Assembly (NCBI GenBank): GCA_933207985.1
Contig: OW240920.1
Span: 148,355,760-148,419,759 of the forward strand
DNA length: 64,000 nucleotides
Direction of reading: 5' to 3'
Source of the DNA: Pelobates cultripes
Taxonomy: Eukaryota > Chordata > Amphibia > Anura > Pelobatidae
This document shows positions 22,952 to 34,461 of the stretch, piece after piece (the first letter of the stretch is position 1; the number at the start of each line of letters is the position of its first letter). The translations under genes and the position numbers were made by a program. Below the pieces are notes generated by a model. The model saw nothing but the letters and a program-made list of their open reading frames with translations. It did no database searches and had not been told where the DNA came from.

Positions 22952-24810
22952 ATGTTTAATAATTTTCAGGATATGGGAAGCAGTTAAAAGGCATTGCCAT
23001 TATAAATGTGTAATTTCGTAGTTGTTCTAGTGACATGATGTCCAACGCATTTTGTGCCAGCCACGCTTGGGCAGTAGTCTCATTTATGTGTCTGTATAAA
23101 CTGCTGTCAAGGGTATTACCCCATGCCCCGCACTATGTCCAGCAATCTCACACAAAACAACACGGCCACAAGGATTGACTGTGAGGAACCAACTATATAT
23201 CCTTGTGTGTCGTGAGCTCACCGCAATAGCTGCGTATCCTTGGAATTTGCGGCAAATACATGAAATTTAACATTAACTTTGTAAGAGTAAAAGTAATATT
23301 ATTTTTCTGTTTGTAATTTGTATAATGCATTGAAAACCATGGTCCGAGCCTGGAGTGCACCTTTTATGTGTGTGTTCATATACATTTATTTTAGCATTTT
23401 TGAAAATGTATTTTTTTCCAGTGTATTTTCCTTTGATAGTGTGACTTTGTACGTTTTACTTGCAGTAGTGCATCAGCCATGCGCCAGTTTGTGTTAATTC
23501 ATATCCACAAGGCAGTAGTGTACAGTGACTTTCCCAAACTGCTGAACTCTATATACATTCCATTATATCGGATTGTGTACCATAATAACCACTAACCGGC
23601 TTCCAGGAACAAATATTGGCTGCCTCCCCATTTTCTTAGATGTTTAAAAACAAAACAAAAAAAAAGTTGTATTTCTTTTTCAGTAACCTTGTATGTGGCA
23701 CCGTATCAGAAGAGAATATAAATAGATGATATCTGCTGCATTGCGTTGGTGTCTCTAAGGCTCCCCTTGTGCTATACGTGCCACGAGACTAATATTTAAG
23801 ATTGTCATGGAAAAAGAAAATGTTAAATTTGGAACGAGACTAAGTTGGCTGCTAACCAGGAGCCTGGAATATGTTTTGCATGATTCGATTTATGTCGAAA
23901 ACAAACGCAGCAGACCTCTTCTTGTTACACTGTGCTCTTAATCATTCTCTCCATGAATCACGATTTGGAGAATTTCAATCCTTTAAAATCTTCAGTGGAA
24001 AAAAAATGAATAATATTTTGTATCCAATTCTGAACAATTTGTTTCCATAGATTTTGGTAGTGGAATGGATCTGCTTTGCTAAATGGGAGGATGAAAATTC
24101 CTCTTTCTCTCTCTTCCATTTGACCAGATTCGTGTTTAAAGGCTCACTTCATCAACGTTTTAGTACCCTTTCTCATATATATTAAAATATACTGACCAGT
24201 GAGTGTTCCATTTGTATCTAAATCTCACAGACTGCGTCTTCTGAAGAAGCCAGGAAACATTTTATCAGCCTGTCCAACTGCTTCCACAGACTGTTGTAGA
24301 TCTTTCAGCCAGTCCTGGTGTTTCCATAACTTAATTTTGGAGAGTTGACCATTGACCTTTGTGATATAAATCCCTAAATACACAAACCAAATTGCCTTTT
24401 CTAATTCATCAGAAAAAAGAAAGTAGGGAATTCCATTATTATGTAGGCCAGCTTCCAGCCTTCAATAAGCAGGATATTTTATGGTGGACATGATTGATGT
24501 GTAATCGGTTCTTAAGAGGTTAACCCATAAAGTTAACCCAACGTAAACCATCTGTTTAATCAGGAGACTTAGCATAATAAATAAATTGTCATAAACCATG
24601 TTCCACAGGAAAGGAGTACAGTTATGAAATACTTTATTTTTTAAGGGGCCTGTAGTAGCCCAGAAAATGTTCGATATGTCAAGTTTCATTGACCTTTGTT
24701 ACAGGTGTGTGTTTCCTGTGATTGTTTTCATTTATTATTTTTTGTAAGAAGGGAATTAGTAACACAAATATAATACCAGACTCCAAGTGCAGTGAGCATT
24801 TCAACCCTTA
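22952..24810. other. Unique AT-rich DNA, nothing identified
   Basis: No tandem repeat or element ends. The stretch about 23760-24000 is less AT-biased and free of runs and could be a conserved non-coding element; this cannot be tested from one sequence. Confidence 0.4.
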
Positions 24811-25091
24811 TCAGCTCTCATTGATTTGATCGAGTTCCTGTATTAGCTCTCATTGATTTGATCGAGTTCCTGTATTCGCTCTCATTGATTTGATCGAGTT
24901 CCTGTATTCGCTCTCATTGATTTGATCGAGTTCCTGTATTCGCTCTCATTGATTTGATCGAGTTCCTGTATTCGCTCTCATTGATTTGATCGAGTTCCTC
25001 CATTAGCTCTCATTGATTTGATCGAGTTCCTGTATTAGCTCTCATTGATTTGATCGAGTTCCTCTATTAGCTCTCATTGATTTGATCGAGT
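24811..25091. repeat. 32-bp minisatellite, part 1
   Basis: About eight units of 32 bp with TTGATTTGATCGAGTTCCTG followed by TATTAGCTCTCA (A/C variant: TTAG or TTCG). Interrupted by the solo LTR at 25092 and resumes at 26695 in the same phase. Confidence 0.96.
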
Positions 25092-26694
25092 TGTCAGAGT
25101 ATTTATATTGGCAGACATTTTGTGCTATGATAGAAACTAAAAGTGTATATTCTGAGTCACTCTGAACAGACCAGACTCCATTTTGTTATTTTCAAGTTAA
25201 CAAAAAGACACCAGATTTCTTTCTGTAAGACTAGCCACTTTGCCAGAGCTAAGGAATGCATAGCATAGTATAAACAAGTGATAAGCAGAAACGGGGGTTG
25301 GATAGACTGTCTAAAATGCTAATGGAATATAATCAAATCTAAACCCAGACAATTGTGACAGAGAAGATTAAATAATAATATTTAACTCTCTATATATATA
25401 AGGTACCATTGTATGGAAAAGGGTAAACTTAGTTCATGATCTGCCATATCAGAAATTATAGCAGATTTGCCAGACACATAGTCTGGACAAAATTTAAGAA
25501 ACCCTTTGAAATTTTAAATTATGGCACTATAAAGATAACGCAAAATGATGTCAAAATAGCCACCAGGAAAAGTTAACTCTTTCCTGGATAGGTATGTTTA
25601 GTGGGACAAGACTGCCCTCTATAGATCAAATAACTAAATTGCGATCTGGAAGATAACCACACCTCTAGTGCTTTTATTGGGTTATCAACTGATGACGTAC
25701 AGAGAGTCTGGCCCTTTAAAAGTTAGGACAAAGGGAAGATTGAGGGAGGCAAGGTATGCAAGGCAGGAGATGCAAAGGAGAAAGGAAAAGAGGAGAGAGG
25801 AATTGGAAGTTTGGGGACTCCAACCTCCAAGCAGAGAGACATCCAAATAAGTTCCTGAGACTACCAATAGGATGAAATATCTACTCAACTGGTAATTATA
25901 CTGGTTTCATTTAATTAAATTAATTAAAATGTATTAATAGCATTATATATGACTGGATAAAGCACGGTCAGATTTCCATATTAAGAAATCTTAGTTAACT
26001 AAAGAATATATAGTTATAAACATTCCATTCTGCAGGTGGAATTAAGAATAATTATATATTGATGTGATATTATCGCGTGTTAGCATACCGCTGTTTTTAT
26101 CCAGGTGTATTGATTTGCTCTAAATTAAGATAGATATCTTTTAGACAAATTAAAATCTGCTTATATAATATGGTAGATTCTCTTATTGGATGGTTCCAGG
26201 AAATGACTAATGAACTGGTTTAAATGTTATTTTATTTAAAATTACATAAGAATAGATCTTAACTACCTAGGAGATCTAGCCAGCATTGAAAGGGTTATTC
26301 TAACTGTCAGCTAAACTTTACGACCTTACGCTGCACTCTGAAGAATTCTGTTCTTCTGTGAAAAGTTTCACTTTCAGTCTGTGTTAAAGATAGTCATAAA
26401 TAAAGACTTGACAGAAAATGCTGTTCAGAGTTAATAGCCATTGAAACGTAATACCCATTCCTTTGTATTGCATACCATTTTATACTGAATATTCATTGAT
26501 TATTGTCACGCATGTTACATGTTATTATTATTAATTAGTCATTATAAATAAAAATCTATTTTTATAATAAAATTGTAATATTATTTATATGATATACTTC
26601 TCACTTAACACGATAACGATATTTGGGATCTGAGAATTGAATTAGTGGGCAATTCTCAACTGTTTACTATTATTATCCCATAAATATCCCCACA
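25092..26694. mobile_element. 1.6-kb solo LTR-like insert of unknown family
   Basis: A 1603-bp insert begins TGTCAGAG and ends CCCCACA (TG...CA with TGT/ACA inverted ends). It is flanked by GAGT at 25088-25091 and 26695-26698, and splits one minisatellite unit cleanly. On the plus strand there is a TATA-like CTATATATATAAGG near 25390 and AATAAA near 26399. A 4-bp duplication fits gammaretrovirus-like elements better than gypsy (5 bp), but a 5-bp reading GAGTT is also possible. No coding remnants seen; 25668-25850 is a chance purine-rich frame. Confidence 0.65.
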
Positions 26695-28209
26695 GAGTTC
26701 CTGTATTAGCTCTCATTGATTTGATCGAGTTCCTGTATTCGCTCTCATTGATTTGATCGCGTTCCTGTATTAGCTCTCATTGATTTGATCGAGTTCCTCA
26801 TTAGCTCTCATTGATTTGATCGAGTTCCTGTATTCGCTCTCATTGATTTGATCGAGTTCCTGCATTATTTATTGATTTGATCGAGTTCCTGTATTAGCTC
26901 TCATTGATTTGATCGAGTTCCTGTATTAGCTCTCATTGATTTGATCGAGTTCCTGTATTCGCTCTCATTGATTTGATTGAGTTCCTGTATTAGCTGTCAT
27001 TGATTTGATTGAGTTCCTGTATTAGCTGTCATTGATTTGATCGAGTTCCTGTATTCGCTCTCATTGATTTGCTCGAGTTCCTGTATTAGCTCTCATTGAT
27101 TTGATTGAGTTCCTGTATTAGCTCTCATTGATTTGATCGAGTTCCTGTATTAGCTCTCATTGATTTGATCGAGTTCCTGTATTAGCTCTCATTGATTTGA
27201 TCGAGTTCCTGTATTCGCTCTCATTGATTTGATCGAGTTCCTGTATTCGCTCTCATTGATTTGATCGAGTTCCTGTATTAGCTCTCATTGATTTCGAGTT
27301 CCTGTATTCGCTCTCATTGATTTGATCGAGTTCTTGTATTAGCTCTCATTGATTTGATCGAGTTCCTGTATTAGCTCTCATTGATTTGATCGAGTTCCTG
27401 CATTAGCTCTTATTGATTTGATCGCGTTCCTGTATTAACTCTCATTGATTTGATCGAGTTCCTGTATTAGCTCTCATTGATTTGATCGAGTTCCTCCATT
27501 AGCTCTCATTGATTTGATCGAGTTCCTGTATTCGCTCTCATTGATTTGATCGAGTTCCTCCATTAGCTCTCATTGATTTGATCGAGTTCCTGTATTCGCT
27601 CTCATTGATTTGATCGAGTTCCTGCATTAGCTCTTATTGATTTGATCGAGTTCCTGTATTAGCTCTCATTGATTTGATCGAGTTCCTGTATTCGCTCTCA
27701 TTGATTTGATCGAGTTCCTGTATTAGCTCTCATTGATTTGATTGAGTTCCTGTATTAGCTCTCATTGATTTGATCGAGTTCCTGTATTCGCTCTCATTGA
27801 TTTGATCGCGTTCCTGTATTAGCTCTCATTGATTTGATCGAGTTCCTGTATTAGCTCTCATTGATTTGATCGAGTTCCTGTATTAGCTCTCATTGATTTG
27901 ATCGCGTTCCTGTATTAGCTCTCATTGATTTGATCGAGTTCCTGTATTAGCTCTCATTGATTTGATCGAGTTCCTGTTAGCTCTTATTGATTTGATCGCG
28001 TTCCTGTATTAGCTCTCATTGATTTGATCGAGTTCCTGTATTAGCTCTCATTGATTTGATCGAGTTCCTGTATTCGCTCTCATTGATTTGATCGCGTTCC
28101 TGTATTAGCTCTCATTGATTTGATCGCGTTCCTGTATTAGCTCTCATTGATTTGATCGAGTTCCTGTATTCGCTCTTATTGATTTGATCGAGTTCCTGTA
28201 GTCGCTTTC
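26695..28209. repeat. 32-bp minisatellite, part 2
   Basis: About 47 more units of the same repeat. Variants include ATCGCGTTCC in place of ATCGAGTTCC, TTCG versus TTAG, and occasional 4-15 bp deletions (for example near 26868 and 27294). It ends at the poly-T (28210) of retroposon copy B. Confidence 0.96.
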
Positions 28210-29393
28210 TTTTTTTTTTTTTTTTTTTAAGAGTTTTTAAAGAGGTCTATAACATTTGCTTCAACATTAGCTTTAACCAGGCTGGTAACCACTAGGAGTA
28301 GAGTAGACAATTTGAATACTATCAGGAATATATGTAAACATTAAGCATTAATCATGGTTTGAGCCTACGAGGTAAGTATTGCCTCTAGGGCTGAGTAGGT
28401 GCATGAGCGTTGCTTATGGCATAAATACTATGTGTCCTATTCTATGCGTGTGAGATTATTAGGAGAGTTAAATAGCAACACAGCAAGAACCGCTGTGTAT
28501 GTTAATTGCTTGACAAAAATGCATGCACCGCCATAAGATCCCATAGGAGCATATCAACGGAGGTAAATACATGGCAAGGACTACACATTTTTAATTTTGT
28601 TAGTCAGGCTTAATACATCAATGAGTAGATATGGTAGTCACATCATTTCACGCGGGCTATATGACAAGGAAATCTGCTTATAAAAGGTACTGACATGCTA
28701 GCAATAGTGAGAAAGGGTGATGGTCTCTTAACTGGGCTAGGCTATTATCACCAGTAGCTGACATGAGTGAAGCCTAGTGTGTGCTCATTAACCTATACTG
28801 CTAAACACCGACCGTAGGTCTGACATAGTATTATATCTTCGTGGGCATAAAATCAGGGTATACGTATGTAGACTTGAGCAAGATGTGTTATTGCCACTGA
28901 GGGCTCTGGGCATCCTATTGCTATTATGCTGAATGTAGGTGAGTATTGCAAAAAACATAGAATAACTAGCTGTAGGCAAGATGGTATTCTCGGTTGTAAG
29001 CATTGAGCATATAGTCTAGTGTGGAGCGTCCATGGTTTGTAGCGCGGAGCTCCAGCTTAGTGTCCTGCATCTGGATCAGCCGATTCCCATCAATAGCAGT
29101 GTTTGTACCTGCTTAGATAATTCCCTCTTCTCCTGCTGTCCTTGTCGCTGGCCCCGGGTTTCTGCACAGGCCCACAATCTGCCCCCGCTAGCTCGGTTGT
29201 TCATGTCCTGGTTGTTGGCATTTGTGGCTTGGTGTCGGCTATGCTCTTGGTACGGATTAGTCCGTTTCATGGCTCTCAGCTCTGAGTTCCGGTAGCGGGT
29301 GTTTGTCCTCTGGAAAGCGGGAGAGCATGTGAGCCGTTTTCGGCAATGCCGTCCAGGCCGCTTAATCCTCTTCTTAACCCGGCCAGGCCCAGC
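28210..29393 (-). mobile_element. L1-like retroposon copy B, 3' part
   Basis: A T19 run (28210-28228) marks the poly-A end on the minus strand. The body continues to 29393, where the LTR element 29394-32030 interrupts it; the 5' part lies at 32036-32622. Target: a unit of the 32-bp minisatellite, since array flanks both ends. No clean target duplication can be read because the target is itself repetitive. The GC-rich stretch 29030-29390 corresponds to the inner coding-like part of copies A and C. Confidence 0.65.
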
Positions 29394-30140
29394 TGTAAGG
29401 ACATGAAGGGGTGCTGCCCTGCGACAGCACTGTCCCTTTAAATGTGGGAACCAACTTAGCAGAGAAATAATGCAAGGACACGATGAATGGAGCAATCAAG
29501 AAAATATGTATTAAAGAAAACCAAAGGATATAATATACAAAAACAAAATATATGTACAATGCCACAAATATATATATTCAAATAGTGATCAGCACTCTCG
29601 GATTTTCAAGAATTAAAAAATAACAATTTATTGAGTATCCATTAAAAGATCAACGTTTCAGTCCCAGCAGGGACTTTCATAAGGATCAGACATGTCAGAC
29701 ATCAAATATCAATATAAATACAAATAGAGCAGGCAGAGTACACGTAAATAAGGCAGCAAGGTCAGAATCACTGGAAATGAAGTATAGGGAGGAACACTGC
29801 AAGCGAACACTGGAACGGGAGGCACAGGACACAGGACCAGGCAGAGACTAGAACACAGGACCATAAGGACATCGGAACAGGAACACAGGATCAGGATACA
29901 GAGGATACAAGACACAGGAGCAAGCAGTCAGAATCACGGGAACCAGGAAACAGCAGGTACAGGATAAAGGATGAAGGATAATGATCTGACAGGGAGTGAG
30001 GGGAGAAACCAGAATATATAGGTGCTAAACAAGGGCCAGGTGTAGTGCTTAAGGAAAAGAAATGAGAAACAGTGCCAAACAGAAACAGGGGTGAGTGTGA
30101 GTACTGCACGAGGGCATATTAACTAAGGAGTGTCGTGACA
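29394..30140 (-). repeat. 3' LTR of the deleted retrotransposon
   Basis: 747 bp, TG...CA. On the minus strand a TATA-like CCTATATATTCTGG lies near 30015. The stretch 29600-29700 contains CAACGTTTCAGTCCCAGCAG followed by GACTTTCATAAGG, a phrase typical of Penelope-like element ends, so the LTR may have a small insertion there. Confidence 0.65.
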
Positions 30141-30165
30141 GTGCCGCCCCCCCTTAAGGAGCGAC
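30141..30165 (-). promoter_or_regulatory. Polypurine tract next to the 3' LTR
   Basis: On the minus strand the sequence directly upstream of the LTR start (TGTCACGACA) reads CCTTAAGGGGGGGCGGCAC. A purine run here is where plus-strand DNA synthesis is primed in LTR elements. Its position fixes the orientation of the element as minus. Confidence 0.6.
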
Positions 30166-30569
30166 TCCCGGCGCTCCAAACCTCCAAGACCCCCTACAGG
30201 TGACAGAAGAGAACCCGGGTCACCCAACCAAGTGAGGAAAACAAGGAGGAGGCTTAGGAGGAATGACAAATGGAAAGTCCCAAGGAAGAAACCAACGAGG
30301 CATGGTGGGAGCATAGAAAAATAAGGACCATAGAGAATCATGTTACACCAGGAGGGTAGACACGTAAACAGAAATCAAGGATACATACGATAAGGAGCTC
30401 ACATTACCAGTGATTGACAAACGTGTCATCCTACTAGACCTGGGGCTATCGCTAGAAACAGGAGCATCACTCAGAGATCCTGGGTCTGACTAGGTTTCTG
30501 GCTTGTTAGTTCGTCGGAATAAAGGCCGTGGTGCAACTCTTGTAGAAGGGAGAATAGTCTCAGAGTCAG

Positions 30570-31619
30570 TGTAGCGGATAGCACCAGGCGACCCTACAAA
30601 TATACTGTTTTTACCTGCATTCGTGTATCTGCTGTATTTTCTATGTATTAAAAAGAATTGTATTCCTCTGGTTGTTCGGTAGTTTCATTCCCTTAGTTTA
30701 TTCGAATGAAACTACCGAACAACCAGACCTCCCCTGTGTGAAGTGTGTCCTCAATTACCCATTGCAACATTGTTGCGAACGGGTAATTGAATAGTAAGTA
30801 GCCGTCCTTTGTTCTCGGGGGTGGCCGCCATTCGACAAACGAACACGTGGCGGCGGCCATTTTAAAACTCCCGAACAGCGGTGTTTTGCCGTCGAGTGTC
30901 TGGAACTAAAATCGGACACTCGAGTAGGCGAACACCGCTGAGACCTCCACAGCCCTGGTCCGTTCGGTTCCAAACTACCGAACGGCCCCTCGTTCGGTAG
31001 ATAGAAAATACCGAACGAGGGGATTCAGGCGAACCCTCCCTAGCCTCTATAGCTAGAGGCTTTCGTGTATTTTGTTCCCTTATGCCAGGACCGACCGCAG
31101 GGCCCATTCGCATGGAACCTTATTCGGCTATATCAGTTAGTGCGGTCGGTCATTTTATTCCCTCCATACATTTCCCGAACCCCTGGTCTGATCTGGGTGA
31201 TTTTTGGATATGTTGTTCACCCAGATCAGGGGTATCCGGGGATGTAGGATTTAAAGAGGTACCCCTACGTTTAGGGGTACATCCAGAAACGGGGGGAATT
31301 GGTGTGCTGGATAAGGGGATTATGATGCTGGCTGAGGGGAGGAGATGTGTGGGAGGTTACCAGGACAGGATTGGCTACTGTAATAATTACTGTAAATCCC
31401 TCCCTTGCATGGGAGCATGCTTTATAAGGAGACTGTGATTAAAGGCTAGTCAGTTATGCTCCTGAAACTGTGTGTCGTCCAGTTATTGGGATTGCTGTTG
31501 GGATATTGCTGTATTTTACCTGCTGGAAGCCTTGCCTGTGGATTTACTATTTACTTGTTCCTGAGTCCCACTTGGATTATAAGCGGAGATAACCTGGGTA
31601 ATATTGCATCTCCGCTACA
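30570..31619 (+). mobile_element. Solo LTR (TGTAGCGG family) nested in the deleted retrotransposon
   Basis: A 1050-bp insert begins TGTAGCGGATAGC and ends TCTCCGCTACA, flanked by GTCAG at 30565-30569 and 31620-31624. It is the plus-oriented relative of the Gmr1-like LTR at 5012-6067: the CCCGAACCCCTGGTCTGATC block near 31175 matches that LTR's reverse complement. Strong hairpins are present: 22-bp arms at 30669-30690/30704-30725, 9-bp arms at 30892-30900/30915-30923, and 14-bp arms at 30986-30999/31009-31022. The downstream part has TTTATAAGG and GATTAAAGG near 31420-31445. Confidence 0.85.
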
Positions 31620-31624
31620 GTCAG

Positions 31625-31848
31625 CTTGGGTAGGTGCCACTGGAATCAATTGAGAAGAATCCCCTAGATTAATGAGTACAGGATCAGGAGCACACTGCGA
31701 ACCCTCCTCCTCAGACCGCAGAAATGCATCAAGGGACGGCTTCCCCAGTCTCTCGGAGCATGAGGCCAGCCGAAGCAGAGACGACTCTCTCTCAAACTGA
31801 TATAATTCTGTAACAGATAGAGATACCTGGTCACTTAGATCATTCTCC
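31625..31848 (-). pseudogene. Gag-like remnant of the deleted retrotransposon
   Basis: The minus-strand translation from 31848 reads an open Gag-like stretch (LSVTELYQFERESSLLRLAS, then SERLGKPSLDAFLRSEEEGS). It has no recognised motif. It is joined upstream directly to a truncated 5' LTR and cut downstream by the solo LTR at 31619. Assigned to Gag by position only. Confidence 0.4.
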
Positions 31849-32035
31849 AGCAGGTACAGGAAGAAGGATAATGATCTGACAGGGAGTGAGGGGAGAAACC
31901 AGAATATATAGGTGCTAAAAAAGGGCCAGGTGTAGTGCTTAGCGAAAAGAAATGAGAAACAGTGCCAAACAGAAACAGGGGTGAGTGTGAGTATTGCGCG
32001 AGGGCATATTAACTAAGGAGTGTCGTGACACCAGC

Positions 32036-32622
32036 GTGGGGAGTGTTAGGAGGCGAGTGTGGGATTGAGCTTTCACTGTGCCCACCTTCCGTGTGCTGGC
32101 TCTGCTTGTTTACTGGCCGCTGCCAGAAATTAGCCAGGATCTCCTCTAGCCGCTGCAAGGTTGTTTCCAGCGGGCCTCGTGTTGGGGAGGCATTTAGTGT
32201 GTCCGCCATTTTGACTGGTGCAACTAGGTAGGCCTCGGAGTTCAGGTCGCTTGTGGGTCGTTAGGTACCCTCTTAGTGGGAAGCTTTAGCCTGTGTGTAG
32301 GTGCCGTGATATCCCTCAACGGCAAGGGGGGGAACAGGAGCCCCTTCCACCTCTGTGTGCCCCAGCAATGTAGGCAGCAGGGAGACCGGCCGTATCTCCT
32401 CCGCTGTACCCACGTGCAGGTCCCAAAGAAGCTTCGGGTTATGACCGGCTGTCGAGTGGTGAGATGCCTTGCAAGATGTCTCTCTCGTGGTTGCAGAGTA
32501 ACCCTAGCCGTATCGGAGCTCGTTTTCTCGAGTGAAAAGTAGTTTTTTTTCTTTCTTTTGCTTTTTCTGTGCAGGAGCTCACTCCGTGTGCGACTTGTCT
32601 GTATGGCGGTCAGGCCCCGCCG
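32036..32622 (-). mobile_element. L1-like retroposon copy B, 5' part
   Basis: On the minus strand it starts GGCGGGGCCTGACCGCC at 32621, the same head as copies A and C. An ATG at 32209 opens MADTLNASPTRGPLETTLQR, then LEEILANFWQR, resembling the MADDIAAPS...LFEAFWQKI start of copy C. The frame is cut by the LTR element at 32030. Confidence 0.65.
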
Positions 32623-32760
32623 TCATTGATTTTATCGAGTTCCTGCATTAGCTCTCATTGATTTGATCGAATTCCTGTATTAGCTCACACGGATTTTAGA
32701 GTTCATTGATTTACCTGGGTATCTGTATAATTAGCTCTTATTTTAGAGTCATTGTATCAC
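32623..32760. repeat. 32-bp minisatellite, part 3 (degenerate end)
   Basis: Two recognisable units (TTGATTTTATCGAGTTCCTG, TTGATTTGATCGAATTCCTG) followed by decayed ones. It proves that copy B landed inside the array. Confidence 0.85.
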
Positions 32761-33595
32761 TCCCTAGTTTTACCACTGTTACCGATTGGCCATTTTCGTG
32801 TCCATTAAAGTGTTCAGATTACAGACCTTTTACAGGCTCTGTATGGAGGGTCTGAGTACGTAATTCTGAATACTGTATGGGTTTACCTCTCACAGTCTGC
32901 TAAATATTGTAACTTGCTCTTAGATGTGTGTATGTATAACTTGTATATTCTGTAAACATTTATCAGCACATGCAGGCTAATTGCTAAAGTTGGAGTAGCT
33001 CTGGTATGTAGGCAGTAAAAGTGGTTAACCCCCTGTAAGTTGTACTTTACATGAACACATTGTGTGTAGCTATCAGGGTAGAGTGGTCTGTCATTTCGGG
33101 GCATCTTTGTATTAGAGTTTTATTTGTAGACATGATGCTGTGATTCTTAGTTTTGGAATAGTTGTCCCTAGCAGACACCGTCCACGGGTTAGCTGTATTT
33201 CTGGCTCAAATAAGTCAGGAAACTGAGAAACGTTAGATTTGAAATGTCTTGGACTTTACTTATTAAATAATGATGAATTATCTGTGCTCAGCGCGGGTAA
33301 GGATTAAAGCAACGGACAGTTATTTTCAACAGTCACTATTTTTAACAAACTAAAACAGATTCTGGCAACCGAACCTTCAAGACTCTCCTCAAGTTTAAAA
33401 ACAAAACAAAACACTTTACATTATTAGTGGATTAAAAGCATCTGAACTGCTGGCGCAAACTGTGCACTGCTGCCATGGCAATTATTTGTCGAACTTAGAA
33501 CACAATCAGCAATTTTTTGCTGAGCCAGAGTACAGAGGTCCATCTGTAGCCTTCTACATAAATTGCTTAATTACAACAGTAGCTATAGCTCCCTG
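32761..33595. other. Unique DNA, nothing identified
   Basis: AT-rich with no open frame of coding character and no element termini. Confidence 0.5.
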
Positions 33596-33787
33596 TCTGA
33601 TATTCTTGGAATGTATAGCCCCCTGGTTTCCTACGAGATATATCTAGAAGCCATAACTCGCGAGGGGATATAAATATATATATAACGCCATAGCTTCCTG
33701 TCTGATATTCTTGGAATGTATATGCCCCGTGGTATTTCTAAAAGCCATAGCTCCCTAAAGTCAGGCCATAGCTCCCTAAAGCATATG
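33596..33787. repeat. 30-bp minisatellite, degenerate left part
   Basis: Diverged units with GCCATAGCTCCCT and GATATATCTAGAAGCC. Interrupted by the solo LTR at 33788. Confidence 0.75.
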
Positions 33788-34461
33788 TGTAACGGATCAC
33801 CTGACATCCCGACTGGGTACCTCCGTTGATGGATGCTCCTAGGGCTTCTTGAGGATTCCAAGCACTCTAGCCGACACCACAACCACTGCAAGCAGAACCT
33901 CTCTTCCTTCAGAGCGAAGCAGGAACACACTCTTAAAAGAGCTTAGGAGTGATTATAGCAAGGGTATATGCAGAGCATAGCAATCCCTTGTAGCAGATTC
34001 CCCCAATAAGAGACAGGACTCCAAATTGAGGGTGAAGTAGAACTGTCTAAAGCTTTGTTTTACTTGGGACTAGCCTATATGGTCATTACATAAAAATTGC
34101 TGTGAAAACTCAATAAAATTACAAACAGTCAAATCATAGCAGGCAACATACAGTGACTTATTATAACATAATTACATATTTCATAAATGGGTGGGGAAGA
34201 CCATAATTAACACAAAATGTCTCTCCTGCATGCAGAATTAGCGATATGACAATCTACCCGAATATGCAAATTACCAGTCTTGCTATTCAAGTAGTGCATA
34301 TTACTGTTGCTACCAACATAGGGCACTACATAAGCTCCACAACCAAATCCACCTAGTTGGTAGCAATCCTCAGCAGTACAGGTGAGCAGGCAATAGTCAC
34401 ATGGCAGGAGGCTGGCAATCAGTTTTCTCCAATGCCCAGTGGCGAGGCTGGTTCTGCCACA
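33788..34461. mobile_element. 674-bp solo LTR in the 30-bp minisatellite
   Basis: It begins TGTAACGGATCACC and ends GTTCTGCCACA, flanked by ATATG at 33783-33787 and 34462-34466. The array continues on both sides. The TGTAACGG start resembles the TGTAGCGG family, but no internal block was matched to the other LTRs. No coding sequence. Confidence 0.75.

Larger units (their letters stand above)
29394..32030 (-). mobile_element. Deleted LTR retrotransposon inside retroposon copy B
   Basis: Ends are TGTAAGGACATG (29394) and TGTCGTGACA (32030), flanked by CCAGC at 29389-29393 and 32031-32035. On the minus strand it reads 5' LTR fragment (32030-31849), internal sequence, a purine tract, and a 3' LTR (30140-29394). 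The 190-bp segment next to the TGTCACGACA terminus is nearly identical at 29951-30140 and 31849-32030, which shows the LTR pair. In the 5' LTR the rest is deleted and the break joins directly to Gag-like sequence (ENDLSDQVSLSVTELYQFE near 31845-31790), removing the primer-binding site. A second LTR (30570-31619) is nested within. Confidence 0.75.

Noticed and set aside
25668..25850. Lys/Arg/Glu-rich 60-codon frame in the 1.6-kb LTR-like insert
   Set aside because: Short purine-rich stretch within an LTR-like region; no start context or homologous motif seen.
24811..28209. CRISPR-like regular 32-bp repeats
   Set aside because: There are no spacers between the repeats and the setting is a vertebrate genome; it is a head-to-tail minisatellite.
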